A DNA stretch of 64,000 bases, from the NCBI RefSeq assembly GCF_900176375.1, contig NZ_FWYF01000004.1, forward strand, positions 1 through 64,000, in the 5' to 3' direction. The stretch is from Reichenbachiella faecimaris (GTDB taxonomy: Bacteria; Bacteroidota; Bacteroidia; Cytophagales; Cyclobacteriaceae). Of the stretch, positions 42,299 through 51,686 are shown piece after piece. Position numbers and translations under genes: made by a program. Every line of letters begins with the position of its first letter. The first letter of the stretch is position 1. The notes beneath the pieces are model-generated. The model worked only from the letters and a program-made list of their open reading frames with translations, ran no database searches and was not told where the DNA came from.

Positions 42299-44098
42299 CT
42301 ACAAAATTTCTTTGCTGTCAATTTCTAATAGTAGTCTATCTGAGCTATTCAGTCTTGCAATAATTGCCTCTGTTTTTGGTAATTCATACTCAAAATAATA
42401 GCGCATTGTGTGTAGTTTACTGTTGTAGAATTCATCTCCCCTATTTTCGTTGACAGCTATCTGACAAGGTATCGCCTGCAGCAGCCACTGCCAACCAATT
42501 GCTACTACCCCAAAGAGTTCTAAATACAGGGTTGCATCCATTAGGAAAACTTCCTTCTTCTCCTTCATGGCTATAGTAGACAACTTCATGGTGATGTTTT
42601 GAAGCCTAAATAGCGCGTCATTAAGCTTTTCGCCATATTTAGAGAGTTCTATTACTTCGAGCTTCACTTTTTTTATCGTCTTGGAAACCTCTTCCGTAAA
42701 TGCCCTGAAAGCAATACCACCACCCATGATTATTTTTCTACCCAAAAGATCTATTCCATGAATGCCTGTGGTTCCTTCGTGAATAGTGTGAATTCTCATT
42801 TCTCTGAAATATTGCTCTATTGGAAAGTCTTTGCAATAACCTGCACCACCTAAAATCTGAATCGCAGCTGATGTGGACAGAATACCCATTTCGCTAGGAT
42901 AACTTTTTGCAACTGGCGTCAACAAATCCAGCGTAAGCCTATAAATCTCCTTGATTTCTTCCTTCCCAGCTTTTGCCATATCTGCATAGTGAGCACATTG
43001 CAACAATAGTGAAAGTGAACCTTCAACTACAGATTTCTGAAAGAACAACATTCTTCGAACATCAGCATGTTCAATAATATTGATCTGAGGAGCATTTGGA
43101 TCCTTCTCATCTGGCCTTCTTCCCTGGGGTCGCTCTTTGGCATAATTAAGCGATCCATAATACGCAGCAGAACCAATGGATGCTGCACTTAGTCCAACCC
43201 CAATCCTAGCCTCATTCATCATTTGAAACATATAGGATAGTCCCTCATTTGGCTTACCAATCAGATAACCAAAACAACGTTTCTTCTCTCCAAAACTCAA
43301 GTGTACGATTGGTGCAGCCTTGTAACCCATTTTATGGTACATGCCTGTGGTTGTCACATCGTTCATGACTACTTGATCGTCTTCAGTAAAACGTTTCTGT
43401 GGCACCACAAAAAGAGACAATCCTTTTGTTCCTTCTGGAGAGCCCTTTATCCTGGCCAACATCAGGTGTACTACATTACCAACAGCGTCATGATCTCCAG
43501 CAGAAATAAATATCTTTTGGCCTTGAATACTATATACAGTACCATGATCATCAAGCGGCTCAGCCGTTGTCCTTACATCGGACAAAGAACTCCCTGCATC
43601 TGGTTCGGTCATCGCCATGGTACCTTGCCATGATCCATTGTATAGCTTAGGCACATAGGTGCTCTTCAATTGCTCTGATCCATGTTCTTCTATTAATCTA
43701 GCTGCACCAGCAGTTAAAAAAGGGTAAACACTAGCAGAGTAATTGGCTGCACCAAAAATAAATTGCGCACATGAAGAAACAATAATTGGAAGTTGTTGCC
43801 CGCCCACCTCTTCACTAGCATTTGCAGAAATCCATCCACCTTCTCCAAACTTTTTAAGTAGTTTCCGGATTTGTGGATGCACCTTTACTTTTCCTTCTTC
43901 AAATTTCGGATCATTTCTATCCATCTCTTCATTGAAGGGTCTCATTTCCGTGTCAGCCAACTGTCCAGCAGTGTCTAGCATCAACTTGACACCGTCAAGA
44001 TCATGTTTCTTGTAGATATCGAGTTTTAAAAGAGATTCAAGATCAAACACCTCTTTGAGCAAAAAATCAAGGTTACGACGAGAGTAATATTCTGACAT
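42299..44098 (-). CDS. Acyl-CoA dehydrogenase
   Basis: 599 aa, longer than classic 380-aa enzymes and like the FadE/AidB-related long group. N-terminal helical domain (1-160, EEVGGQQLPIIVSSCAQF), FAD-binding middle strand domain (TMAMTEPDAGSSLSDVRT, GQKIFISAGDHD), C-terminal domain (GGAGYCKDFPIEQYFREMRI, IHEGTTGIHGIDLLGRKI) and an extra C-terminal extension (about 450-599). It should catalyse FAD-dependent dehydrogenation of an acyl-CoA. Single gene with its own promoter. Confidence 0.93.
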   Translation of the reverse strand: MSEYYSRRNLDFLLKEVFDLESLLKLDIYKKHDLDGVKLMLDTAGQLADTEMRPFNEEMDRNDPKFEEGKVKVHPQIRKLLKKFGEGGWISANASEEVGGQQLPIIVSSCAQFIFGAANYSASVYPFLTAGAARLIEEHGSEQLKSTYVPKLYNGSWQGTMAMTEPDAGSSLSDVRTTAEPLDDHGTVYSIQGQKIFISAGDHDAVGNVVHLMLARIKGSPEGTKGLSLFVVPQKRFTEDDQVVMNDVTTTGMYHKMGYKAAPIVHLSFGEKKRCFGYLIGKPNEGLSYMFQMMNEARIGVGLSAASIGSAAYYGSLNYAKERPQGRRPDEKDPNAPQINIIEHADVRRMLFFQKSVVEGSLSLLLQCAHYADMAKAGKEEIKEIYRLTLDLLTPVAKSYPSEMGILSTSAAIQILGGAGYCKDFPIEQYFREMRIHTIHEGTTGIHGIDLLGRKIIMGGGIAFRAFTEEVSKTIKKVKLEVIELSKYGEKLNDALFRLQNITMKLSTIAMKEKKEVFLMDATLYLELFGVVAIGWQWLLQAIPCQIAVNENRGDEFYNSKLHTMRYYFEYELPKTEAIIARLNSSDRLLLEIDSKEIL

Positions 44099-44300
44099 GG
44101 TATTCTTAGGTAATTATTATTCTTTACAATTCAGATTGAAGATAATTGAATGGTCGTTTATATTCAAATTAATAACGAAACTTCGCATACAAATTAGCTA
44201 AAGCATCTGATTCATAACCTCTTAGATAAGGTCAAAAATCAGCCTCATACCTTCGATAAAAATTGGCTTAAAAATATTTTGAAATATTCTCAACTAGATG

Positions 44301-44331
44301 TTGGATAATAGATTTATTGCCTCTACTTTTG
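44301..44331 (+). promoter_or_regulatory. Promoter of tRNA-Asp
   Basis: TTGG (44301-44304) and TACTTTTG (44324-44331) are 19 bp apart, fitting the Bacteroidota -33/-7 promoter, about 40 bp upstream of the tRNA. The rest of 44099-44370 shows no gene. Confidence 0.65.
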
Positions 44332-44370
44332 CATCGCATTTGAGGGAAACAAAGCCCGAAATTGTAATCA

Positions 44371-44444
44371 GGAGCGGTAGTTCAGCTGGTTAGAATGCCT
44401 GCCTGTCACGCAGGAGGTCGCGGGTTCGAATCCCGTCCGTTCCG
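44371..44444 (+). tRNA. tRNA-Asp (GTC anticodon)
   Basis: A 74-nt cloverleaf. The acceptor arm GGAGCGG pairs with CCGTTCC, discriminator G. The anticodon stem CCTGC/GCAGG surrounds loop CTGTCAC with anticodon GTC at 44405-44407. The T arm GCGGGTTCGAATCCCGT is standard. CCA is not encoded. Confidence 0.97.
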
Positions 44445-44453
44445 CTGATTATC

Positions 44454-44481
44454 AAGCACTTACATTAAATTGTAAGTGCTT
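44454..44481 (+). terminator. Terminator after tRNA-Asp
   Basis: AAGCACTTACA (44454-44464) and TGTAAGTGCTT (44471-44481) form an 11-bp stem followed by a T-run. Confidence 0.85.
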
Positions 44482-44557
44482 TTTTTTATGCCCTTACAAT
44501 TATGGAATAGTATTTGTTACTTCGTGGTAAATTCGTAACTACATTAAAATTTATATT

Positions 44558-44965
44558 ATGAAATTTTCATATCAGAGGCTCCTTACAGTTATTGTTATTA
44601 TGATAGCAATAGTGAATATATCTCAAGCACAACCTAAAAGAAATTCAATACTATTTTTCTCTATTGACAATTGGGTTGAAGTGTATGTAGAAGGAGAAAT
44701 GGTTTTCAAGAAGGCCTCAGATGCTGGAAATTTAAAGCAACCAGTCGAGTTCGATTTGAACCCGTTTATTCAAGGAATTGAAGAGCCTCTGGTTGAGATC
44801 AAGCTTATAAATGCTAAATGTACTACTTGCGACACTTCTAATGGCTGGATAATTGAGTTTGAGGTTTTTCAAGATGGCGAATCTGTCGACTACATGCTGG
44901 AAAAAGGTGACAGCATGGGTGGAGACACTGTATTCACAATGATCTATGAATGGGGTTACATATAA
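44558..44965 (+). CDS. Secreted hypothetical protein, paralogue 1
   Basis: 135 aa with a Sec signal peptide (1-25; LLTVIVIMIAIVNISQA). The mature domain of about 110 aa is beta-rich and has two Cys in CTTC, followed by SNGWIIEFEVFQDGESVDY and GDSMGGDTVFT, ending in YEWGYI. It is closely related to the protein at 49597-50013. The pattern WVEVYVEGEMVFKKA resembles carbohydrate-binding or jelly-roll folds, but no family is certain. It is first in the polysaccharide locus. Confidence 0.75.
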   Translation: MKFSYQRLLTVIVIMIAIVNISQAQPKRNSILFFSIDNWVEVYVEGEMVFKKASDAGNLKQPVEFDLNPFIQGIEEPLVEIKLINAKCTTCDTSNGWIIEFEVFQDGESVDYMLEKGDSMGGDTVFTMIYEWGYI

Positions 44966-45100
44966 CAGTGAGGGATCGTGCGATTACCACGAAAAGCTAA
45001 CACCATTCGGCTAAAATTGAGGTCTTATATATTCAAGAATATAATTATCGTAATTTTTTCTGTTTTATGTTTGCACCAAAATTAATGAAATCAATATAGC

Positions 45101-46048
45101 ATGGCAGAAGCAATTGTTGCTTATTACAAAAGCAGAAATATAGGGGATGAAGTACAAACTATAGCTGCGAAAAAATTACTCAACAAGGAAAACATTCTAA
45201 TACTCGATCGTGAAAACCTTGATTCACACGACTCCGAAGAAGACATAAAACTTCTTTGTAATGGATGGTTCATGCATGAACCCAACAATTGGCCACCTAA
45301 AGACAACATTAATCCGTATTTCATCTCTTTTCATATTGCAAAGTTCAAAGAGGTAAGAAAAGCAATGCTGGCAGATGCTGTCATTCCTTATTACAAAAAA
45401 TTTGAGCCTATAGGCTGTAGAGACTACAATACCATGAGGCTTTTTCAGGCGGCGGGAGTTGATGCCTATTACTCTGGTTGCCTCACTTTAACCTTGCCAA
45501 AATATGAAGGTGAGAGAAACAACAATATCATAATTAGTGACTTATTTTATGACAACATCCTGAAGGAAGGATATGCTAATAAAGTCATTCATAAACTAGT
45601 GCCTAAAAAATATCATGAGCGGCTACAGTTTGTGACTCATACCAGAGAAAACACTGACTTGTCCATTGAAGAGAAAATGCAGGAGGCACAGCAATTGTTA
45701 GACACTTATGCTAAAGCTGAGTTAGTCATTACTTCTCGAATTCATTGTGCATTGCCATGTTTAGCCATGGGAACACCTGTACTGTTCTTTGATTTTGGCT
45801 ATGCCAATAAAATTGACAAATATAGATTTGAAGGTATTATTGATTTCTTCAATACCGTGAGGCCAAATTTACCTTTTCATGAAAACAGAAAGATTGATAA
45901 ATTTTTTAAATTCTTTGGTCTTCACCGTTTATTCTTCCCGTTCATAAAGCCATTAAATATAGACTGGGAGAATCCTCCAAAAAACAAAGACAATCATATT
46001 CCGATTGCAGAAGAGATTAGGAAGAAGGTAACGCAAGCCTTTTCTTAA
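45101..46048 (+). CDS. Polysaccharide pyruvyltransferase family protein
   Basis: 315 aa. Opens with VAYYKSRNIGDEVQTIAAKK and has VITSRIHCALPCLAMGTPVLFFDFG, both characteristic of the CsaB/WcaK pyruvyltransferase family. It transfers pyruvate from phosphoenolpyruvate to sugars as ketals, giving acidic polysaccharides. No signal peptide, so cytoplasmic. It probably decorates the repeat unit of the capsule-like polymer made by this locus. Confidence 0.85.
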   Translation: MAEAIVAYYKSRNIGDEVQTIAAKKLLNKENILILDRENLDSHDSEEDIKLLCNGWFMHEPNNWPPKDNINPYFISFHIAKFKEVRKAMLADAVIPYYKKFEPIGCRDYNTMRLFQAAGVDAYYSGCLTLTLPKYEGERNNNIIISDLFYDNILKEGYANKVIHKLVPKKYHERLQFVTHTRENTDLSIEEKMQEAQQLLDTYAKAELVITSRIHCALPCLAMGTPVLFFDFGYANKIDKYRFEGIIDFFNTVRPNLPFHENRKIDKFFKFFGLHRLFFPFIKPLNIDWENPPKNKDNHIPIAEEIRKKVTQAFS

Positions 46049-46059
46049 AACAGGATTTC

Positions 46060-46905
46060 CTAATTGAAGATCAGACCAAGAATTAAAGCAATTGTAGCCA
46101 TTCCTAAAATGGCTACAATTATTTTCAACCAAAGGTGGAATAGATAATTATCAGCTGTAGTCCAAGCAGTAAGAGTATTCCAGAATTTGGATTTTTTATA
46201 TTGATTAATTTCTTCATCAGAAAATTTTTCTTCTGGGAAAAAACCTAATTTCCTGGTGACTTTATAGAGACCATAAAAATTCTTCCCAGCAGCATGAAGT
46301 ATAGCTGGATTACTACCCGTATTGGTGTTTTTTATTCTACCATTGTCATCCAGCACATAGTCGCGATCCTCCATACCAGTTCTCCCTGCCATACAACTGA
46401 AAATTCGCTGTTCGATATCATGGCCAATGGCAGTCTTATTCTTTGTAATGTATTTCAGAAGCAATGACTGATCATCCCCTCCTACCACCTTGCTCAGTAT
46501 TTCCCTGGCATACCCAGCTCGCCCGATCCATCCCCCAGCATTGATATAGCGATAAGGTTTTTTGCCTTTTGGATACTTGAGAAAGTAGCCAATTTTCCCA
46601 AAGAATGAGGACATACAGTTAAAATTTTGTTCGGTACCAAAAACCATAGGGTGGTTGAATTTCAAAAATTCTTCCTCGATATAACTCGTATCGTTCAAAA
46701 GCACGCTATCATAACCATCTGTGTAGAGCACAATCTCGTTATCATCCAAACCTTCCAAGTATTCAAGCAGCCAATCCGTTTTAATATAATGATCTATATA
46801 TTCACGTCCTATCCCAATCAACTCTACCTCTATATTAAATTTCCTAGCAGAAATTAACAATCTTTCCAAATCATCGTTGTGATGGGTGGCGACAGTAACT
46901 ATTTT
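46060..46905 (-). CDS. PLOD-type glycosyltransferase with C-terminal membrane helix
   Basis: 281 aa from the Met at 46905 (MKIVTVATHHNDDLERLL); the frame to 46950 adds an unlikely leader. The nucleotide-sugar fold has ELIGIGREYIDHYIKT, VLYTDGYDSVLLND (the DxD-like acidic site), VFGTEQNFNC and KPYRYINAGGWIGRA. This is the procollagen galactosyltransferase/PLOD-like group. A C-terminal helix (about 260-280) anchors it to the membrane. Convergent with the pyruvyltransferase gene and divergent from the next glycosyltransferase. Confidence 0.8.
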   Translation of the reverse strand, partial: KIVTVATHHNDDLERLLISARKFNIEVELIGIGREYIDHYIKTDWLLEYLEGLDDNEIVLYTDGYDSVLLNDTSYIEEEFLKFNHPMVFGTEQNFNCMSSFFGKIGYFLKYPKGKKPYRYINAGGWIGRAGYAREILSKVVGGDDQSLLLKYITKNKTAIGHDIEQRIFSCMAGRTGMEDRDYVLDDNGRIKNTNTGSNPAILHAAGKNFYGLYKVTRKLGFFPEEKFSDEEINQYKKSKFWNTLTAWTTADNYLFHLWLKIIVAILGMATIALILGLIFN

Positions 46906-47044
46906 CATATAAAAAATGAGCTTTAAAGCTTTCTCAAAAAAACTATTCAAAGCTAAGTCAGTAGAAAATAATAATTAGTAATTTGGCCTTTTTTATATCG
47001 CATTTGTGCCTTTAATCAGATTACTTTGCACCACACTTGATACG

Positions 47045-47839
47045 ATGATGAACAAAAAACATTTCCTAACTTTTGCTGTAAATTTCAAGAACGAAAATCC
47101 TTACTTAAAGGACTGGTTGGAGTACCATATAAAGGTTGGTGTAAATCACTTTTACCTTTATGATCAAGATGGCAGTGAAGAAGCAAAGGACATTTTAAAA
47201 CCTTATGAAGAAAAAGGTTTCGTTACCCGTCATCCTTGGACAAAATGGGATGGTACAAAATATGATGGAGCCACTAAATGGTATCAGAGAAATAAGAATC
47301 ACATGGGGTTTGCTCATGCAGCTAAAAACTACAGAAAGGAGTTCCAGTGGTTAATGAAAATTGATGTAGATGAATTTCTTTTCCCAATGAATGGGGAAGA
47401 CAATTTACTTGATTGGCTCAAAACCGTAGATACAAAAAAAATCAAAGGAATAAAAGTACCAAGAATCAATTTTGGCAATAATGGGTTTGACACTAAACCA
47501 GAAAAATCAGTTTTAGAAGCATACACAAAAAGAGAGGAAACTTATTCTGATCACAAAGATTTGGGCAATGGTGATTTTCTTTCAAGCAACAGATTTGCCT
47601 ATAGTGCACATTGGTGGAACTATAAATGGTACAAATCCGGCCGTATGATAAAAGAAGAAGATGAGATAGGCTGGAGGATCAATCATTACTATACGAAATC
47701 TCTGGAAGAATACATGTCAAGACAAAATGTCTCTGGAGGTAGACCTGTTGGAAGAGCTGGCTTTGATGAAAAAAATTCAAGATGCAATGACATTGTGGAT
47801 GAGAGCATGCTAGATCTACTGAAGAAAATTAGCTGGTAG
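47045..47839 (+). CDS. GT92-like glycosyltransferase
   Basis: 264 aa from the ATG at 47045 (an ATG at 47048 is equally possible). Typical family features are FAVNFKNENPYLKDWLEYHI near the N-terminus, VNHFYLYDQDGSEEA, WLMKIDVDEFLFP with the DxD motif and ending WWNYKWYKSGR. These are GT92/DUF23-type transferases, often adding galactose. No membrane helix. Confidence 0.83.
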   Translation: MMNKKHFLTFAVNFKNENPYLKDWLEYHIKVGVNHFYLYDQDGSEEAKDILKPYEEKGFVTRHPWTKWDGTKYDGATKWYQRNKNHMGFAHAAKNYRKEFQWLMKIDVDEFLFPMNGEDNLLDWLKTVDTKKIKGIKVPRINFGNNGFDTKPEKSVLEAYTKREETYSDHKDLGNGDFLSSNRFAYSAHWWNYKWYKSGRMIKEEDEIGWRINHYYTKSLEEYMSRQNVSGGRPVGRAGFDEKNSRCNDIVDESMLDLLKKISW

Positions 47840-48031
47840 TCCAAAGTTAATAATCAAACCCAGCTAAAAATCATTCAAAGGATGCACCAAGTATTGAAAT
47901 TTCATCACTTTAATTATAGTCCATTTCACCAATAATGTCATTCTTGGGAGTCTCGGCACTTAGCTATACCTTTACAATTTTACAAGCCTTAAGAGCAAGC
48001 AATCATCGATTTCCACCCTACAAAAAAAAAC

Positions 48032-49447
48032 GTGAAAGTAATAATAATTGGAGCTGGTCCTGCAGGATTAAGTTGTGCACATGAATTATCAAAAAGTGGT
48101 GTGGAAACAGAACTGTTTGAAGCAACCGAATTTGTAGGAGGTATGTCCAGAAGTTTTGATCTTTGGGGGCAACGTGTCGATTTAGGCCCTCACAGGTTTT
48201 TCTCCAAAGAAAAAAGAATTAATCATTTTTTCGCTGAAGTGTTAGAAGGTGAATATACGACTGTAAATAGACTGACAAGAATCTACTATAAGAATAGATT
48301 TTTTCAATACCCCTTAAAATTCAGCAATGTCCTTCTCAACCTAAACCCTTTCACTATCATCAGAATTCTTTGGGATTATCTGATCCAACGAATCAATCCA
48401 ATAAAGAATCCAACCACATTTGAAGCATGGGTGACTAATAGGTTCGGCAATAAACTTTATGAAATATTTTTTAAAAGTTATTCTGAAAAACTCTGGGGTA
48501 TACCGTGTTCTAAAATTGATGCAGATTGGGCTGCACAAAGAATTAAGACATTGTCTTTGATTGGAGCCGTTTGGTCAGCCATAAAAGGCAACGCTGGCAA
48601 CAAACACAAAACCCTGGTTGATGAATTCTCCTACCCCAAACATGGGACAGGCTTGCTTTATGAAAAATGCGCTCAACAGATTCAAAATAATGGTGGCACC
48701 ATCCACCTCAATGCACCAGTGAAAAGAGTGTTGATTAATGAGTCCAACAGAACCCAAGGAATTGAATTAGCTGATGGCACACGGGTTGATGCAGATTTTG
48801 TCATTTCAACGATGCCATTGACTACTTTAATAAAGGGAATAGAAAATGTGCCTACTGAAATTAAAAATGCCGCCAGTCAACTTTATTTTAGAAATACAAT
48901 TTTGGTGTATTTAGAAGTAGACGGGATTGATCTATTCAAGGACAACTGGATTTATGTACACTCACCTGATGTCAAGCATGGGCGAATAACCAATTTCAGA
49001 AACTGGTGCCCTACCCTATATGGAAACAAAAAAACATCAATCTTATGTTTAGAGTTTTGGGCATTTGAGGAAGATGACGTTTGGAGTATGCCAGATGAAA
49101 ACTTGGCAAAGGTTGCAATAAGTGAATTAGAAAAATTAAAACTGGTACCCTCTTCTATGGGTATTCTAAATTCAAAGGTCATTAAAATACCAAAATGCTA
49201 CCCTGTCTATGAAACTGGCTATCAAAAACCGCTAAAAATGCTTGAGAACTATGCTGACTGTATTGATCAATTAATTCCGATTGGCAGATATGGGTCATTC
49301 AAATATAACAATCAAGATCACTCTATTTTGATGGGATTATTGGCTGCAGAAAATATACTTGGCAACAATTCTACCAACCTTTGGGAAATCAACACAGACA
49401 CAGAGTATCAGGAAGAGGGAGAAATCAAAGATATTTTAAATCAGTAA
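48032..49447 (+). CDS. FAD-dependent UDP-galactopyranose mutase-like oxidoreductase
   Basis: 471 aa from a GTG start. Rossmann FAD motif at the very start (VIIIGAGPAGLSCAHELSKS), then MSRSFDLWGQRVDLGPHRFF, WGIPCSKIDADWAAQRIKTL and C-terminal IPIGRYGSFKYNNQDHSILM. This matches the UGM/protoporphyrinogen-oxidase-like group found in polysaccharide clusters. The real reaction may be sugar ring contraction or amine oxidation. It follows a 190-bp gap with no gene. Confidence 0.83.
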   Translation: MKVIIIGAGPAGLSCAHELSKSGVETELFEATEFVGGMSRSFDLWGQRVDLGPHRFFSKEKRINHFFAEVLEGEYTTVNRLTRIYYKNRFFQYPLKFSNVLLNLNPFTIIRILWDYLIQRINPIKNPTTFEAWVTNRFGNKLYEIFFKSYSEKLWGIPCSKIDADWAAQRIKTLSLIGAVWSAIKGNAGNKHKTLVDEFSYPKHGTGLLYEKCAQQIQNNGGTIHLNAPVKRVLINESNRTQGIELADGTRVDADFVISTMPLTTLIKGIENVPTEIKNAASQLYFRNTILVYLEVDGIDLFKDNWIYVHSPDVKHGRITNFRNWCPTLYGNKKTSILCLEFWAFEEDDVWSMPDENLAKVAISELEKLKLVPSSMGILNSKVIKIPKCYPVYETGYQKPLKMLENYADCIDQLIPIGRYGSFKYNNQDHSILMGLLAAENILGNNSTNLWEINTDTEYQEEGEIKDILNQ

Positions 49448-49596
49448 ATTAAAAACTGTAGAATATTATGCAACGCCCAAATTTCCTTCTATAAAAACTC
49501 ACACTAGCAAAAACGAAACGAGCACTTTATATTTTAGCAAAAAAAAATTTGGAATGGCATTTGCATATCGAGTCATTCAAATATTGAACCTCAGCA

Positions 49597-50013
49597 ATGA
49601 ATAATTTTATACAAAAATCCTTATATATCGCAATTTTTTTCTTCGGAATAAATACTGCTTCTCAAGCTCAAGCTCAAACAGATCTTAAGAATTCTATTTT
49701 ATTTTTGGCTATAGATGATTGGGCAGAGGTATATATAAATGGTGAAATGGTTTTCAACAAAATGGCATCTAGCGGGCACTTAGCTAGCGAAGTGGAATTT
49801 GACTTAAATCCATTTATTAAAGGAAAGCAAGATCCAATTGTCGAAATTAGGCTGATCAATGCCGTTTGTGCAACCTGCGAAGCGGGCAATGGCTGGATTA
49901 TAGAGTTTGAAGTATTCCAAAATGGAGAATCTGTTGACTACATCATTGAAGAAGGCGATAGCATGGGAGGTGACACCGTTTTCACTATCAGCTATGAATG
50001 GGGATATATTTAA
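49597..50013 (+). CDS. Secreted hypothetical protein, paralogue 2
   Basis: 138 aa with a signal peptide (about 1-27, SLYIAIFFFGINTASQAQA). The mature part is about 70 percent identical in pattern to 44558-44965: ILFLAIDDWAEVYINGEMVF, DLNPFIKGKQDPIVEIRLIN, CATCEAGNGWIIEFEVFQNG, GDSMGGDTVFT. The pair brackets the first half of the polysaccharide genes. No function recognised. The Wzi-like protein follows 70 bp later. Confidence 0.75.
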   Translation: MNNFIQKSLYIAIFFFGINTASQAQAQTDLKNSILFLAIDDWAEVYINGEMVFNKMASSGHLASEVEFDLNPFIKGKQDPIVEIRLINAVCATCEAGNGWIIEFEVFQNGESVDYIIEEGDSMGGDTVFTISYEWGYI

Positions 50014-50084
50014 TAATTCCAGGGAACAAATAGTTAATAGACTCCCTGAAGGACTAAAACTATCCTGCTACTAACATATTAAAA

Positions 50085-51677
50085 ATGAAAAAATCTACAT
50101 TACTGATTGTTAGCTCCTTACTTTTTCTGAGTCTAATCAATTCTGCACTTGCTCAAGTCTTGTATCCTGGGGATTACACAGAAAATTATTACCGAACCCT
50201 ACAACTAAAAAACCCAGAGCTGCTGCCAAAGCCTATAATGATTCGGCCTTCCATTATTGAACCATATTCTTCTGATAGAAGCTTGAACTGGAATCTTTGG
50301 GAGGGAAATTTCAAAACCAAATTTAAGGAAGACAGCAATAACAATTTTTATATCCTCAATCCTAGAATTTCATACGTCTACAACCACAAATATCCTCGCG
50401 GATATAACAATGGTGCCGTTTGGAGCGGCAGAGGTTCCAATACCTCATTAACTGCAGGATTTGGTGGTAATATTGGCATTTTACACTACACATTTGCTCC
50501 TATAGTTTGGTATGCTCAAAACCGAGAATATAACATTCCTTCATCTCAGTATAATAAGAACCCTTACTCCTATCCAGCAGAAGGTAAAATTGACTGGGTC
50601 ATGCGATACGGAGATGACTCATATAGTGACTTCGACTGGGGGCAATCTGAAATAAGAATTATTTACAAAAACGTTACTTTAGGTTTTTCGACTGCCAATT
50701 TCTCATGGGGCCCCTCTAGATACAACCCCATCATCATGAGCAAAAATGCAGCTGGTTTTCCACATATAGATCTAGGCACTGCCAGGCCTGCCAAAACTAA
50801 AATTGGGCTCATGGAATTCAAGTGGTACTGGGGAGCGATGTACGAATCTGATTATTTCGATGACAATTCAGAAAATGACAGGAAATACATCACAGGTTTC
50901 ACTTTAGGCTACCAACCAAGTTTTGTAAAAGGATTGTCCTTAGGAGTCAATCGCATCATGTACACACGTTGGGCAGATGGTGATTTGGTTACTGAAGACT
51001 TCTTCAATGCTTTCGTTAGAAACACCCATAAAGGGTTTATGAAAAATGACGAATATGATCAAATGTTTTCATTGGTAATGGAATATGCATTCCCAAATGT
51101 AGGCCTGAATTTATATGTGGAATGGGCCAGAAATGATTTTTTTGGTAGCATTATGGATTTGGCCGAACATCCTGACAGAACGAGAGCAATAACCATTGGC
51201 TTGACTAAAACTTTCGATCTGGACAATGGGAACCTATTAGAAATAAATTATGAAAAAACTACGCTGAGTAGCAACCAAATACAAATTTCATCTCCAGGGA
51301 TTAGTGCAACATACTATGTTCACGGTGTGGTAGATAATGGTTACACTAACAACGGACAAATCGTTGGTGCTGGAATTGGACCTGGCTCTAATTCTGATAT
51401 TTTTTGGGTAAATCTTTACAATCCCAATGGGAAAATGGGATTCACATTTCAAAGGATAAGATTTAATGATGACTATTTGGTAAACGCTTATGCAGGCGTA
51501 CAAGATGAACCAACAGATTATGAGATCACTATAGGCACAGATTATCTAAGAATGTTTAATAATTTCAGTATCAATCCAGAGTTTTTATTGATCTATAGAA
51601 ACAACTTGCTTTTCGAAGATAATGAGCAGAACAATTTTGTATTCAATCTATCTGTTTCCTATTTCCTCAATCGCTAA
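50085..51677 (+). CDS. Wzi-like capsule assembly outer-membrane protein
   Basis: 530 aa with a signal peptide cut after ALA (residue 23 or so). The remainder alternates amphipathic beta strands rich in aromatic residues (YVYNHKYPRGYNN, WVMRYGDDSYSDFDWGQSE, FEFKWYWGAMYESDY-like phrases) and ends in LSVSYFLNR with a terminal aromatic residue, the mark of an outer-membrane barrel. The features ENVTLGFSTANFSWGPSRYN and LGFQRI-like elements match the capsule assembly Wzi family. It should bind exported polysaccharide to the outer surface. Confidence 0.82.
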   Translation: MKKSTLLIVSSLLFLSLINSALAQVLYPGDYTENYYRTLQLKNPELLPKPIMIRPSIIEPYSSDRSLNWNLWEGNFKTKFKEDSNNNFYILNPRISYVYNHKYPRGYNNGAVWSGRGSNTSLTAGFGGNIGILHYTFAPIVWYAQNREYNIPSSQYNKNPYSYPAEGKIDWVMRYGDDSYSDFDWGQSEIRIIYKNVTLGFSTANFSWGPSRYNPIIMSKNAAGFPHIDLGTARPAKTKIGLMEFKWYWGAMYESDYFDDNSENDRKYITGFTLGYQPSFVKGLSLGVNRIMYTRWADGDLVTEDFFNAFVRNTHKGFMKNDEYDQMFSLVMEYAFPNVGLNLYVEWARNDFFGSIMDLAEHPDRTRAITIGLTKTFDLDNGNLLEINYEKTTLSSNQIQISSPGISATYYVHGVVDNGYTNNGQIVGAGIGPGSNSDIFWVNLYNPNGKMGFTFQRIRFNDDYLVNAYAGVQDEPTDYEITIGTDYLRMFNNFSINPEFLLIYRNNLLFEDNEQNNFVFNLSVSYFLNR

Positions 51678-51686
51678 TCCCAGATT

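Noticed and set aside
44371-44444. tRNA-Asp as a second integration site
   Set aside because: No repeated tRNA 3' end and no integrase near it were found; the polysaccharide locus looks like native chromosome.
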